DNA of 64,000 nucleotides from Turbatrix aceti. Lineage: Eukaryota; Nematoda; Chromadorea; Rhabditida; Panagrolaimidae. The stretch lies in the NCBI GenBank assembly GCA_963969345.1, contig OZ017769.1, forward strand, positions 3,291,600-3,355,599, given 5' to 3'. Numbering within the stretch: the stretch's first letter is position 1; every line of letters starts with the position of its first letter. Made by a program: the position numbers and the translations under genes. The notes beneath the pieces are model-generated. The model was not told where the DNA came from, made no database searches, and saw nothing but the letters and a program-made list of their open reading frames with translations. Shown here piece after piece: positions 32,807-48,600 of the stretch.

Positions 32807-35800
32807 CGTAGCAGAAATCGAAGAATCGCGGGAGCTGGGAAACAGACAGACGGCTGAAAAAACAAAAAAAAAATTTTATTTTCTTTCACCACGGAAAACA
32901 ACAAAAAATCAACTCGAACGCGGTGCATAAGCTAGGGAGGCCCAGGTGATAACAAAAGGCAAGTTAAGCCTGTCGAGCACAGTCAACCTGGCTGTCTGTC
33001 ATGCTATGTTAGATACCTGTCCAACAGGAAGAAAAGAAAGAAAAAAACGTAGAAACACAAATCAACATTCGTCAAGATGTTTCTCTGTGTTCAAAAAAAG
33101 GGGGTGGGATGAACACAGGTACATACACAGGTAGACAGCTCTCGCACCTTTGTCTCTTTCGCTGGGGCCCTTCCGGGTGGGGGTGATCGGTGGCACAAAA
33201 AGGCGGCGACTCGGAAAAGACACCTTCCCAGCCCCGCGCGTCCGTTTGCACGCATCTACCGTAATTTCCGTGTCATAGTTACAAAAAAAGTTTGTAAACA
33301 CAACAATAGGCGAGATTGGCAGCAATTGTGCCCGTTGACGAGCTTAACAATGAAACAATGAACAAAATTCAAAATAATAAATAAAATGCCTTGTTGGACA
33401 GTGTTCGGCACAAAGCCTGACTTGTATGGACAGGCAAAGGTGGGAAAGGTGCGCGCCCTCCTCCCGCCTTCGCCTTCTCCTTTGTGCTGTCAAGCCGATA
33501 CCGAGCGAGCATAAACGATCACTGCTTACGTTAGACATGGATAGAACAAAGCAACTGCCGGCCGTCCTAATTGCCTGGACCACCCAAATTGAGTTGGGAA
33601 AACTTACCTGACACCCAACCTCGGATCAAATCAGGTAAGATCATCGTTTGTTCGTTTGTATACATAAGTTAAATCGGTCAAACACGGCCAGAAATATTTT
33701 CTGTCTTTGACTATCTAACAATCTTGAAGCAAACAAGATAGGAGAAAAAAAAGTTTGTTATTGCATTCCGACGCCGTCGACAGACGTCGATCGACGTCGA
33801 CGTCGTCGTCGTCGTCGACTCAGCTTCGACACCGTTCATTTGTGTTGCATCGTTGGTTTTTTTTGTGATGACTCGGCTTGTCATTAAAACAATAATAAAA
33901 TTCAAATACATGATTAATACAAATGAGGAGAAAGAAAGAGAGAGAAAAGAGGGGGGAGGAGGAGAAGCAATCAACGCAATCAGCCTCGCTTCAGGCCAGC
34001 TTCAGCTTCAGCCCCCGATCAGGTGCGTTTGTCTGCCCTTGTTGTACTACACCACCACCAACAAGAGGAGAAAAGTCATCACCAGCACCAGCACCACCAG
34101 CACCAGCACTAGCAGCTCCCGCCCGTGGTAGTGGTGATGATGGGTGAGCAATCACGACGATGATCGACGTCTCTCTCTTAATAAATTACAAAATCACACA
34201 ACAGCACAACACCCATTGATTTTACATAAGAATCAAACCCAAAGGCAGCTGGGCTAATTAGTGTCAGAACATGCAAATGAGTGCCATCACAGTCAGGCAC
34301 CCGGGCACTCATTTTGGGATACGGTAGGTAGGTGGTTGGACAGATCAACACCCCAAAAACATGTGTAGTAGACGCCTGAACAGGGGAGGAGAGTAAATTC
34401 ATCACCCGACACAATCGTGAAAAAAAGGAAGAAGAGAAACAGACGCGCAATGCGTTTTTTATTATTTGGAGGACGACCGATCACCGCGGTCGTCGGCGTC
34501 AGCGCCATGGGCGGTCGAGTCAGGGGAAGAAGAGTAGAGTAGAAGATAACTAACTCCCCTGGAATCCATCCCTCAAGTTGAGATGTTGAGGTGTAAAGAA
34601 AGTAAAATAAAAGTTGACTGTATGTATAAGTACGATTAGACTCTAGTCTTATAGGAGGTGACACGCAACAATGGCTGCTCCAAGCTACGCAGGTAGAAGA
34701 ACACGCAATCACGCAAACATGACACAAGTTAACAGCGTTGTTAATCAGAAAAGGATAAAATCTGGGACAGAATAGGACACAAATTGTGGTCATGTTACGC
34801 AGAAAAGGGCATTTATTGTTTGTTGCATGCACTTCACCCCAAGATTATTATTAAGATTTTTTTGTCAGGTGGAAGGCGTGGTTTGTAAACTAACAGACTG
34901 TCTACCGTCATGCCCTGTCCTGTCTCTGCAAAAAAATCAGATAACATCATCATACATACCAAACAAGCAACCCAGTCACCTGGACTAAAAAAAAGAAGGT
35001 TGGGTGAGTGAACGTTGTTCCTTCTATCTTTCTTTTCTCTTCTCGATCGTATTACCATACTACGTATAATCAAAAAACGAATATACAAGACATAACACGC
35101 CTCCTACCAGGGGCACGAAGCAGGCAGGCAAGACAAGCAAGCAAGCCGCCCGACAAGTAACTGTTAGTTGAGGAGTAGAAAAAAAAAGAAAGTAGGCGGA
35201 GCCTGCCTGCAAAAACGCACACGCGCCCGCACGCGCGCGTGCAAGCAAGCCGCCTGCCTTGTCACGACATGTGTTGGACGAACTACCACAACCACTGACA
35301 CTGACTCGGGCGGCTACCAACAGGGTTGTTCGGGGTTCGTTCGGTGGTTGTGGTTGGGTGGGTCTCCCCTCCCCTCCCCTATTATGTTCCGCCCCTCCGT
35401 TTATGTATGATATTTCACGGTTATTTCATACCCCTCTAACAACATGAAAAAAAATATTATTTAGTATTTGGAATAATGCGAAACACAAGAGTCGAAAAAG
35501 TCGAAACTCCCTACGAAGAAGAAGAAGAAGTAGACATACTTGCTTTCAAAGGAGTACTGTAGACAGAGGGAGGAGAGGTTGTAGTACATCATTGTGTAGT
35601 CAAAAGGGATAACGGTCGTCAATGAATCGGAGTGAGGGGGGAAAAACGAAGAAAAACTCAACTCTGGTGATGATAGGATTCATTTAAACAGATGATCCGA
35701 TTAGAAACGACTCCCTCCTCATCTCCTCCTTGAACGAAGTGGTGTTTAGACCCGGCCATAGACGGTAGAACGAGTCGTCGGCGAGTCGAGTCAGCTACCG

Positions 35801-36523
35801 AAGTCGTCACGATTGGTGTTGACTCGTTTTCGCACACACTTGACAAATTTGTTGGCTTGGGTTTTTGGAAGGAGTCAAGAAGCGTCTCATTCGTTGACGA
35901 CAACGACGACGACGATTAAGACAAAACTATGGGACTTTTAATTCTATTTGATAATAAAGCTTGCGCCGGTGTTGTAATGAGGTAAGAGAGTGGGGGGGGG
36001 GCGATTGAGGTGCACCAGCAAGCAGTCATCTATCCTCTCAAATTCTCGAAGCCAGCCGGTGGCGGATTGTTTGTCTAATTGATGCTCACAATCAAATCTT
36101 GAGTGAGAATTACTGCTTAAACCTCAACAACGAGAATGAGGCAATGATGAGGAGGAGGAGTGGTTGCTTCTGATTTGCACTCATCCCCATCATCACTGGA
36201 TCATCATCTAAGCCGTGCTATCGCTATCGAAAAATGGTAAATAATACACCATACTCAACAATGCTAGGAGACAAGGTACAGAAAAAGCGAGAAAGACGTC
36301 GACTTCGATTTTGACTTTCGAATTCAACACAGAGGGATTTGGTACTCTTGAGTCTGTATACTCATTAACAAACTGTAAATCAGGAGAGAAAAGAAAAAAA
36401 GTAAGGGGCCAGCCAACAAGTTCATTGACGTGAGATCCTGGACAGCAAATAATACTCAAGATGCTCTGGAGCATATTTCGAAAACCTACAGTATCAGCAT
36501 CACCGGAAACAAAGATCAGTTTC

Positions 36524-36647
36524 AAGACTTGGTATTGACACGAAAATTTTTACAAAACAAATTTTCCAGTCGAGACCAAAATTCGGTTTTTAACTCTCGA
36601 CTGGAAAGTTTGTTTCATATCTATTTTCGTGTCAAGAACCAAGTTTT
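36524..36647. mobile_element. Short foldback element (inverted repeat, about 124 bp)
   Basis: The arms 36524-36575 and 36595-36647 are imperfect inverted copies (AAGACTTGGTATTGACACGA against TCGTGTCAAGAACCAAGTTTT; TTTTCCAGTCGAG against CTCGACTGGAAAG) with a 19-nt loop. It could be a small MITE or a hairpin RNA source. Confidence 0.65.
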
Positions 36648-39600
36648 GGCGTTGAAAATTGTTTTACAACTCTAGGATTACCTCATTTTTCTTCAAACAA
36701 AAACATGTATTCCATAAGATCAAATTCAACCCAGAAATTACAAGTAGTTGAAGTCATAAAAAAAAGCGCCTTGCTTATCCGGACACTCGAATTTACGGCC
36801 GGTATTTGGTTTAATTCGGGGTGAATGAATATCTCGGAACAAACTCTAAATATCTGATTGGGGAAATAAACGAATAATTACTGAATAGGGGGGATAAGTA
36901 TGCCTCCTGCATGCTGTGCTGACATGGGTATGTATGATGGGTGACGATGATGTTCTTCGACTTGTCATGACTACCTACTACTACTATGCAGCTCCGATCG
37001 TCGAGGCAGGCGAGCATACGCCACGCCACGCCACGCGCGGACACGACAGAAATTTAGATAAATTCGAAGAACAATGATTACCGAGCGAGCCGACACGGGA
37101 TATGTGGGGAAAAAGCGCGATTGATGCCACTTGACACTTGTCGCGCCTGACACCCTGAGATATCCTAATCACCCTGAATTCATTAGGGTGGTCGTGATCC
37201 GCGCAGGGGAGGGGTGATAAGACCGCGCAACATTTTTACATTTTTCTCTCGTCGAAACAGGGTAATCCGACGAGATCGCTCGCGGATCGGATCAACCCAG
37301 CTGCAGGCTGGGGAAATGAGAGTCATGATCGGACAAATATTAGGAAGCTGTCAGGAGTCCCTCTCCGAAAAAAAAGTGTCAAAGACGTGTGTTTCCGCTG
37401 ACAGGAAGTCGACAACCACGATGACAGCCAAAAGACACTCCTCGGAAGAAAAGTGGGAGGGAGGTAGCCAGACTCCAGATCAAAACCACCAGAATGCGCG
37501 TTTTTGATGTCTATCTGAGATGTTGACTCCAGTGATGATGTGACAAGGCGTGTGCAAGCAAGTTTCGTTAGACGACCGTTGATGCGATTGTTGATACGAG
37601 CGATACTGTACCTCACCTCACCTCACTCTCGCTCAACCGAGATACAGGTACATAGCATAGGAGGCGGTTTGAGCAAGTTAAACGAGCGCAAGAGCATTGT
37701 CAGTGGTCGTCGTTATTCGCTGTTTCCACAAGCTATGCGCAAACAATTCCGACGACGAGGACGACGACGACGACAGCCAGCCGTGCACAATCAAACATCG
37801 GGAGAGACAAACTTTTGTACATCTCGGAGGTAAAAAAAACGGTGTTTGAGTTGCCTGGGGTACAGAAGATGAAATTTGGAAAAAAGTTAAGGCAAAATAC
37901 TTTTTTTGTAATTAAAAAAAAAATACTTTTAACTTGCTCTAAGCAAATTTTTCAATTCCAAGACCAAAAATTTGGACCCTCGTGCAGCTTTTTCGCTGCA
38001 AAACATCCTAAGTAAGCGGGTGCCAAAACAACTTGCAAAGACAATTGAAAGCCATGTCCAAAGCACTTATACCAGCATCTGTTAAGTACCTCTATCGTCT
38101 GCCGCAAAACAATGCGCGAACGCGTGGGAACGTTCACCGTCTGGCGCAGTGGCACCGGCATTCGTTCAACGCGTGTAAAACACCCAAAAACCGATCTCGA
38201 GATCGTTAATAGCCAAGTCAAGTCAAGTCGGTCGTTAAAAGTGAACTTAAGGTTTTGAGTTGTTTTGTCATTGTCATTGTCGTTCTCGATGTCAATACAT
38301 GCTTTGCCTTTTGTAGCTGAGCCTCGCCTCAGGCATACGGTAAAGTTTTGTTGTCTTAGTGTATGCGCATGCATGTGCACATGAGACAGTGCTTAGACAG
38401 ATGCGAATGAATGCACTTGGACAAAATATACACTAACACCAGGGAAATACAATACAACATGCAAGCATATAGGCAAGCTTTTGTTTGTCAAGCGGCTATT
38501 TAGGAGGTTGAATTTGGGCAAAATGACGCTTGTGACAGTGAATCCGACGCTTGGTGGGAAGTTGTGGGCTCTGGACCCTGATTAGTTCAAACATCGTCAA
38601 CAAAGGCTCAGGCAAGCAATTGAGAAGTCAAATCATGGGCACAGAGCAACGAAGTATGACATCAAAGAAAACGGGGGCAGAAGGCAACAGTTACAGGTAT
38701 TAGCTACATCTTCTTCTTCTTCATCTTCGTGTGCGTGTATTTGTTTGTTTGTGTTTGTGTGCAAACATCGCTGCGCCAGAAATGTCAAAAAATGCCGAAG
38801 CGACCCGATTTGTCGCGGTCGTTGACAGCTTTTTGATTGCCCGAATAAGTCAGTCTTGGGTTGCGCCAGATTAGCACCGGTAACTTGCCTCACAAAATCA
38901 CCGCTTTGCAACTAACTCAGCGGCTCAGTCAACGCACAAAGCGGTCGTCGCTTACTTAGTTGACAAGCGTAATTTGAGCGTTTTTGGGGGTAAAAGCGAG
39001 CTGCGAGCTTGCCAGTTTAGGGTGTGCCCCGGTTCGTTGCCGCCATCACCGCCGCCGCCGCCAAGTACCTCTCAGCCGACACACCTCACCTCACCGAGAT
39101 TACCGGGCCCTAAACTGTAAGAGTCTTTCTCGCGGGAAAAAGCTTTGAGTTGAAAACTGTAAATTTGTAAATAGGTATTTGTATAATACGCACTAGATCA
39201 CTAGAAAAGGGTTAAGGTCGAGTTGGTAAACCAATTAACACCCGATTAGCAGGTCGGTAAAGAATGAGGAAGGAAATCACATCTGAGGGGTGCAAAATCA
39301 AAAAAGTACAAAAACTGTTTACATTTATCGTAAAAATCATGTTAGACTAAAAAGTTTTTAAAACCCATGTTAAGCTCAAAAATTTTTTTATGTATCTTAA
39401 TCCATGTTAGATAATATTTAAATACTGTAACATTCAAGGCCAAGAAAAAAAGTGCCACCCTTAAATATGTTAAATAGTGAAACAAAAACCCAAGCAGTAA
39501 ACCAGTGCCTACACATACGACTCATTCCGGCAGCTCGTATCTGTCAAGTAATAGTCTTCAGCGAATGATACAATCATCAAACACGACAAAACATCATGGC

Positions 39601-42600
39601 ACTGGTCGTCAAACAAGGCCACATCCTCCAAGTTTAGCATGAAAAAGATAATTAAACACGCGTACGCCTGCGGGCTTCGCAATAAGTTGGGTTGGAGAAA
39701 GAGAGAGAGAGAGACAACTAATTCGGAAATTGAGCAAATAAAGTGACGACTTTGGCACATGCTCAAATCAATGTAAACACAATGTTTTAGCGTTTTGTAT
39801 CATCCGAGTGATGGGATAGGAGTGACATGCGACAGGGCACATTTTAATCACCCCTGTAGTGAAACAGTCGTCTTGGGACATACGTTGCACCAGACATTGA
39901 GGGCACGAGATTTTGATTAGATATGTATGCTACCCCCTAATAGACAACATTAGCCCTGGTTTGGTGTTGGCATGACAGAAAAAAAGACAGTGTAAAGCAA
40001 TGTTCGTTCCATGGTCATCATCATCATCAATGGTCGGTTGCGGTGTAATATCCCGCCGCTAATCTCGACCGAGATATGTATTGCACAATTGCACAACAGT
40101 CGAGATTAGAAAATTGTCGATGTCGATGAACAACTTCATCGGTCTTTGTTGTGCCAATGTCGAATTAGTAATCATTATTAGATATGTACTATGTGAATGA
40201 TGATTTTTTTCAAATCAGATTTCCACTTGATAAAAAATGAAAAATTGAGTGACGGATGTTGGGTGCGGTTGGCCCCTCGGATGCGGGATGAGTGCGTGTG
40301 CGTGTGTGTGTGCGTCAATCCAACAACCGCCGCCAGCAGTCGTTGCAGCAGTCGTAGCAGCAAATTAAAACATCAAAAAAGAGAGGAGGCCTGTAGCTGT
40401 GGCTGTGGTAGTAAACATGTGCGAACATGCAGCAAAGAGATGTACGACATGCGGATTACGGTAGGTTGCAATGAGTGAATCCTGACGAGTTAAATAAAAA
40501 AGAAAAAAAGGGGGGTTAAAAAATAAGCAGATGCACTCTTATGTTAGATTCATTTTTACATGATTGAAGCCTTTCAAGAATCATAAAATTACAAATCCAC
40601 AAATCTGAAGTAATCCGACAGAAAAGGAGTGTTTTTAAACACATTCCAAAAGTATATGCAGATAAATACAAAAATAACGGATGTCTTAATTTAAAAACAT
40701 CATATTTATCAAGTCAAAAACCAAACCTGATCTCTTACAAAAAACAGAAAGTTAGTATTTCTCGCCGACAAGAAAGATAAAAGCGATGGCAATCTAATAT
40801 TTGACCATGTTTGCTTTGCGATGGTTCTTTGGCATCCATGTCTGTCAAGTTGTTATTGTGCAAGAGATAAAAGAGAAGATGATTTGCGTGCCTGGGCAAA
40901 CAATATCTTCTCCCGAAACAAAAAAAAAGTCGACAATCGACAATCGAGACTTAAAAGGATGAGATGAGGACGACTGCGCTTACAACTTCGCTTCAAATGA
41001 AATTAAATCCGGTCAAGTTGCGCACGCAAGAAGTGGCAGGTAAGTAAGTATCAATCGGAAAAGCGGCGAGCATGTGCCAAAGAACAAAAGAAGTCATTCA
41101 TACTTCCGGGGTGTGTTAAACGCTGGCATTGCGCAAGACCAAAACATCTGATTGACTCGAGATCTCTTGAGTTCTCGAGATTTGTGTGTATGTCATGAAA
41201 CCCCAATCGGGACATCAAAGCCGCAAAAAGCGGTGGTAGACAAGAGGTATATCCATCGCGAGATGACTTTTGAGGTCAGGTCGCGCATCCGACTGCGGCG
41301 GTCCAGCTTGGTCAAATTTGGCAACGGACGAGTGATCGTGATTGGCTCCCGCGATTCTCGCGATCGGTTTGTCCCCCGTATCCAAAGCTCGCAAGCTTGA
41401 CAATGAGTTCAAAGCAATTGTCGATCGGCAGCAGATGTTATTTACCCCGCTTACGCCTGAAAAAATTTGAAAACCAACACATTGTAAAAGTGAGTCAAAG
41501 GAGGAAAAGACTGTAAACGACACGCGCGCGCACGATGATCATGATCCTCCCTGCCTTCCCTTCGCACCTTATTGAACATGCATTTACACGCGGACGCCGA
41601 GGCTAAATTACAGTCATCGGCAAAAAAAAGAGAGAGCCTGCCGCCATTTGTCATGGACTGCGCAGAGGGATGGATGCCGACGACTTTAGTGGTGGTCGTC
41701 GTGTCCATGATTGAAATAATTGTCGGAATAGTATAATCGAGGTGTTTTACGCTGGTGTGAACATGGATACCTACACGAATCGAGTCGGGTAAGGGAGGGG
41801 AGGAAAGTATCGATGAGAAAGGAAGAGGAGGACATGAAGGGGGAAGACCGACGCTACCGGTGGGTGAGTAAGAGACAAGTATTGCATTAAATTAATACAC
41901 ATCATTTTCGCGGACCGTTGAAACCGGAACATTTCTTCTAAATATTTTTTTTTTGAAAAAAGACTACGATACATCGGGCTATACCCGGAATAGTCCGGAT
42001 ATACATACATATGCATAGCAATTTGGAAGACGACGTCTTACGATAAGTGACAGGATCCTAAGACATCTAACTTAATTTACAGAACCAAAAAACCAACATA
42101 AGTGAGAATTAATACTATTTGCAAACAAGCCAATGTAGGAGATATATTTCTATTTCTACCACACCTGCATTCATGCCAAAATCAAAGCAATCAAGCACCT
42201 GTTGCCGGCTACCTGCGCCATAAAAGGCAACCCACCGCTAATCTAATTGCTACAAGATCGCACTAACCTGCAAAACCTATTGCGATCGGGAAAGACCAAC
42301 ACCGGATAACAGCATTCCACTATGTTTTTTAAAGGCATCTGCCGATTACTAACATAAGTTATTCTAAAATACGGCAACCTTATGTGTAATCGCCTTATCC
42401 AGAAGATTTTAGTTAGAAGAACAAATGGTATCAAAAAAATGTTCGCTACGAGTGAAGCCCTATCGCTACGGTGGGAGAAGTTAAAATTTGTTTATTTTCG
42501 CGGTATGATCTATGAATTCTGATAACAATTCAGAAATTTCAGGTCACTACAACACCTGCACTTTTAATGCACATACACTAAAAAATGCCGGTATAAATAC

Positions 42601-45600
42601 ATAGCGTTCGTACATTTTTGTATGAAATTCTTACAAAAATGCAAGTTCTGTTAGCTATGTAACAAAGTCTTACGTTTTTGTAAGAATTTCTACAAAAAAA
42701 TGTAAAAACATTTTTCGTCGACGCTATTTTTTCAGTGTCACTTTCTACCTCGTTTTTTTTTCATTTGTAAACCAAGTGTATATACGCGTATAATTTGAGT
42801 TAAAGTGTCAACGATAGTGGATCATCACCACCACCAACACCACCACCTCATCATCAACATCAACCACGACCATCGTATACACATCTCTCTCGGTGGGTGT
42901 TTGGTTAACCACCAATCATGATGTCAAACGTGTCGTTGTTGACTTGCCGTCGACTCGAGTCTTTCACAAATGCGGGAATGAATATATAAAAAAAAAGTCG
43001 AGAAACACAACACAACGGCTAAATCCACAAATATTCGCACACCCCTACGTAGATAGAATACAGTGTGTATGACAGTGTGTATGTATGTGAAGCCGATATG
43101 AAATTGGAGGAGAAGTGAGTATAGAAGTCAGCAATCTCGACAATCTGACATGTCATGCTAACACTCCTCTCTACCAACAGGCAAACAGGCTGGCAGGCGG
43201 TTAGCCAGGTTTTGTGGGGATTTTTGACGTTGTCCGATTTGTTGTCGACAGCGCGCACGCCGCATTTGCCTCACCTGTACGTACTGTACAGCAAGCGATG
43301 AAAAAGGAAAAAGCGAGGACAAGTATGTATTACGGTGGTGTAACTTACAACAAGACTCGATTTGGGAGTTGTTTGGTCGCGCGGAGACTCAGCTGTTTAA
43401 CCCGATGGTGTTGGTTATGTTGATGAGAGGCGCAAAGCGGAGGGTAAACGGAAGTCTCAGACTCACATCGGAGTCAATCGAGGAAAGGAAATCGAGGTGC
43501 CAACCAAAGCGGATACCCGTTATGCAACTCTCCGAAATGACCGGTATCGAAGACGGGGAAGTGAAATGAGCCATATGGTTCAGGGAAGCACCATTTTCTT
43601 ATGTATGTACAAAAGAAGAAGAAAACAGAACAGGTCCAGACTTGAGTATTCCGTGTCACCTCTATTTTTTGTCCACGGATGAATATCACAAGTGTGTAGT
43701 TGTTACAACAAAAAAAACATTTCTTTAGTCTAATCGGATTAGTGCCAACGTTTGACAATATTTCATTTGGATAAGCCGGTGCGAAGTGCCAGTAAGAGGC
43801 AGGAGAGAGAGACTTACTCGGCCGGCGATTGTGTATCTAAGTTAGTCGTGCCGAAACAAAAAAAAGAGAAAAAGAGTGTGTCAGGGCAAGCCAACAACGA
43901 CCGAACCGCCTCCGGACATTTTGCAAAAATCCACGGCATCTCCGTGAGGCTTATAACTACAGATGGATTCTATTACTAACAGTCCGCTGGCCATTCACGT
44001 GCAATCCTCACAGCTGGCTCCGGACCACCAGATCAACTAAGTCCGGGGAAAGGCCAGGTGTGAAGGGTCACTGGTCACTCGTTTGCCTGCGAAGTGGTAA
44101 TCGAGTCACTTTCGCTTGCTTGACTTGTGTTCTGTACACAATAGGGATGTGCTTGACAGTTTAAGCATGCTAAACACTATCCACTTGGATTTTGTTATAG
44201 TAACGATATATGATGATGCTGTTGGTTGTGGTGTTTGGGCAGCGATGGCAGGGAGTGTCAATGAGGTGTGAATGCGCGCGCGCGCCTGTCATCCGGACGA
44301 AAAATGATGGATAACTAAAGCAAGGTGTCATAACTCGCTTACAAAACTGTAAAACGGGTGTCGTTGAAAATAATGACAACTGTTTTTTTGTGTGGCGTGT
44401 CTATCAAAATATCGCCGAGTCAATCCGATCCCCCCTCCCACTATTCGTTATAATGCAATTTACAAAAGACCAAGATTTGGATTTGGATTACCAGGCAAGC
44501 AGGCAGAGAAAGGAGGGCTATTAGCAGGAGAAGCCCTGACGAGTGGGTCACAAAGCCGTTGAATAATAACGCCAAAAGTTCATCCAAGCGCGACAAGTCA
44601 TTTATCATCGCTTTGACGTGGCATGCCTGTTCACACCATTGTTCTATCACGTTCAATAATACAGTCCATTCATTTCAATCATCTAACAAAAAGCGTAGCA
44701 GCTAGAAATGAATGGCATGGCACAAGTGACCAACTGTAATCCTACTAACATAAGAATTTTTTTGTTTTCATAGGCACAACAAAAGGGACTAGCCACAAAA
44801 ATTATATGACTCTGCTGACGTCATAATAATTTTTCTAAGGGTACACTCGGAGCAATTACAAATCCAATCCATCCTGAAGCGCTCTTTAGCACTTATTTGT
44901 ACTAACATCTGATAGACAGAATAATCATACGGAGACAAGACACCGTATGCTAAATACTTAAAATAACAGATCCTCGGGTAGACACAGGGTATAATCCTGT
45001 TCATTTTATCACCTTGCAGACCAACAATCCACCTATGATAAAAAAAATCCAGGGAGATGGAAGGCTTTTACGATGCATGTTTCAACCGACTTCCCAGAGT
45101 AAAGCTTACAAGATGCTTTCAAGTGCCATTAAGCAAGTGTTAAAACTCCTGGTATCCATTACCAATTCACCAAAACCTTTGTTTGACAAACACTGCTTCT
45201 GAGTGAATCCCAAGCATTAGAGTCACTCAGAAGCATCCATCAGCAGAGACACTTGAATCCACTGTAGTATGCAGCGTTACGTCACACAGAGAAAGAAATG
45301 AGTATGGTTACTGCCAAAAGACTCTTTCAAAAGCCATTTAGCTCCGACTCGGGAAAAGTAGACGTAGAGCATAGATACTAAATATATTTATAAACAAGGA
45401 GTGAAACAGCGACCACAACATGAGTGATCACAACACTTGCCGGGCGAGAGCCGGAGTTGGCACTAGCACCACTCTCGTGTCGGTTGGGCCGCTATCATTA
45501 CCACCATCATCACCATCATCATAGACGGTTTTGGATGGGAAGCGCAAGCGCAATGCTTGGAATGAGATCCGATTACGGGAGACGGACAAGTGATGGGATT

Positions 45601-48600
45601 TTTGTTTACATTAATGAAAACATAGACAGAGACACATTTGGTACGATGATTCAAAGCGAAAAGTAAAAAAAAAATATATATATAAAATTTTTGGCCATCC
45701 GCGCCGCTTGTACGGTGCCATTCCCGGAAGCATCAAAAAGCACACCGATAATGGTGTAACAACGATATTGTTTATCCACGACCGGATTGGATTGCCACCC
45801 TCTTCACCGGTGGGGGAGGGGGAGTGATTATAGTCATCCCCCCTCCCTCTCCTGTTCCTGACGACAGCGAGAGATAATTGAATCTCCAATCTCGAATCCA
45901 GCAAAAAATAATAATAAAATAGACGCAATGACATTTTTATGTGTCAAAAAGAAAGTATAAACATGTGGCATTAATGGCACTTGGTTATAACAAGCTGCTT
46001 TCTTGCCTTCTCGCTTGTTTGCTAGCAAAATGGCGCGTTTAAAGTAAAAGTGTACGGTAGCTCGGTGACCTCACTTCCCTGGAGACCACCAAGATGATTC
46101 AGGGAACGAACATCATCTTTGTGGTTTGAAAATTAAGAACAAATAATAACAAAACATATTCGTCGCCTTATCCCAAAAAACCCGGTGGCTACGGTGGTCA
46201 GGCAACGAATTAGCCTTGATTGGTTTAACGGCCAAAGGGCAATTAAAAATGAATTGTCACCGTGTTGTTAGCAAGCGAACTAGGAGAAACACAAGTGTCA
46301 TCGGTTGGTAGAGAATGCAGTGCGGTTGTCGACAAAGTTGTGAGGAACGGAAGAAGAAGAAGAAAGGGAAGAATGTATGCCCGCAGGTATACGATACATT
46401 ATAACACACTGCAGTAGAACACCCCGTTTGAAAGATGGATGGATGAATGTTTGACAACCTTTCGGTCGGTCAATTATCGTTTAAATCCTGGGAGGATAAC
46501 ATAGTCAATTGCTGGCAAAAAGACATGTATACATAGATATATGGATCCGAGATACACATACCCCTGCTGTTCTTTACCCCCGGCACAAACACAACAGCCG
46601 TCACATCACCTTCTAGCACACACTTTCACACCTGAGGTGACGGCAGCGCCGCGGCGATATGATGAGCCACGGACGCGCAGTTGGTTGATTGTGCAGGGCC
46701 CTGTTGCACACACCTGAACACGACGCTTGTCATCCGAGACACAGGTACAAGCTGTTATCGTGTCATTGTCTCGTATTCACGCGACACGCCATCAACAAAA
46801 ATGTAATTTGACCAGCGTGTGAGTAATGACACAAGTTTTGGGTGAAAATTGCCCTCTTAGCCCTGCAGGCATGGGCTCTGAGTGAATTTTCGTTTCAACA
46901 AAAAAATGGCATGTAAGCAGTCGTTTGGATGTATACATAAACAAACTACCGTTAAACGAAGCTCGTAGGTTCCAATAGATCACGGTCGTTATACGTGCCA
47001 AAAACTGCAGAAAGCTGAACTTCATTCCAGGATCCACAGCCGTCTCAGATTCTTAAAACCACGCATCACCAGTCAGATTCTGTCGAAAGCCTGCCAAAAC
47101 AAGCACTTCCCTGTCTCCCTTATCAAAGTGTACATTGTACATCCATCCTTGCCCCCCGGACAATTTTTTCATTTCCTCCAGTTGTTTATGCATTACGGTT
47201 TGTATTACACCGGCCTAAACAACCCCACCGGATAGAAAATAGTCGTGAACAAATGATGATGACACCGGGGTGAAAGAAAAACAAAAGAAGCGCAACAATG
47301 AGCCATTCATTGTCGGCTTGTCCGATTGTTGCAAAAAATTTGGGATGTTCAACAAATTTCAATCGTACTTCCTCTGCTATCCTATGGCACTTGCCTATGG
47401 AATTTGAAATCAAAGGTAGTAGCGCCGCTAACAAAAGTGGCAAAAAGATTTGTGATTTGAATGTCATCAATCACGAAAGTGTCACTTAATGTCATACACA
47501 TACATTTGTGTTTTCTCGAGCAACACATTCTCTCTGCCACAGAAGCAAAAAAAACTTGAATAAGTTTACAGATGGTAGCTTGCTTATTCTTTCGAGATGC
47601 CAACAAGAAAATGTTTTAAAAAAATTACTGAGGACTGAAAGTCATTTACTCCGTTCGCTACTTGGTTGCTTACTTTGTACGATTGATTGGCAGATTGAGT
47701 TAAGAACATCAGTCGACTGACTTTTTGGTGTGGCCTTCTCTCCTGACTGCTAAGTTATTATTATTGCTCATCACACTACCACAAAGATGGCAAAAAAAAA
47801 TTATGGAAAGAGGCAAAGCTTTCAGTGGTCGCAAAGACGACGACGACGACGATCATCGAAAGGTGTCAGACAGATGTTTGCAAAATGCTCCTCGTGTCGA
47901 CCAGCTTGTTTGGTAGCGGATAGATTGAAAAGCACACCCGAGCTATCGTAATACATCGACGGGCTAGTTAATAGCGCGAACTATAGGAGCAGGATATTAG
48001 AGTCACCGATTAAGAGATGCGATAAGAAGCGCAGAGCAAAGTAGAGAGGTGTCGAGGATAATGACGTATACTACCGACCAGGAAGGATACGACAAGATCC
48101 AGGTGCATTCCAGATGAACACCGACAGAACTACGAAAGGCAATCATTTTGCAAAAAGGTGTTAATTGGACATACTATTACCGTAAACTACGGTAGAAGGA
48201 GACCAATTGGTGAGATGATGAATTATCGCTCAACTTATTTAAAAAAAATAATATTGATATACGGCAACCAACACGAACAAGACAAGCAGGAACACGATCG
48301 GCATCACCAGGGAAGACAAACTAAATAGTAAACTTTGGCACGAAAAACAGGTGCTATGACTTACCTATAGGTCTCGAGAAACAACGCCATCATATGTGTT
48401 GTTTCCACAAGTATTGCAGTACTAGAAAAGCCATTAGACATGTCAAATCGCTAATCAGTCAAACCACACAACGGAGAAGAGAGGTGAGAGAACAGAGGGT
48501 GCGAAAAGCGACACCCTCGAGAAGAGAATTGTTGTAGGGGAGGGAGGGATAGGATCAATGCCCGGTGTGGTGATCCTTAGTTCAATAAGTTGTCGGACGA

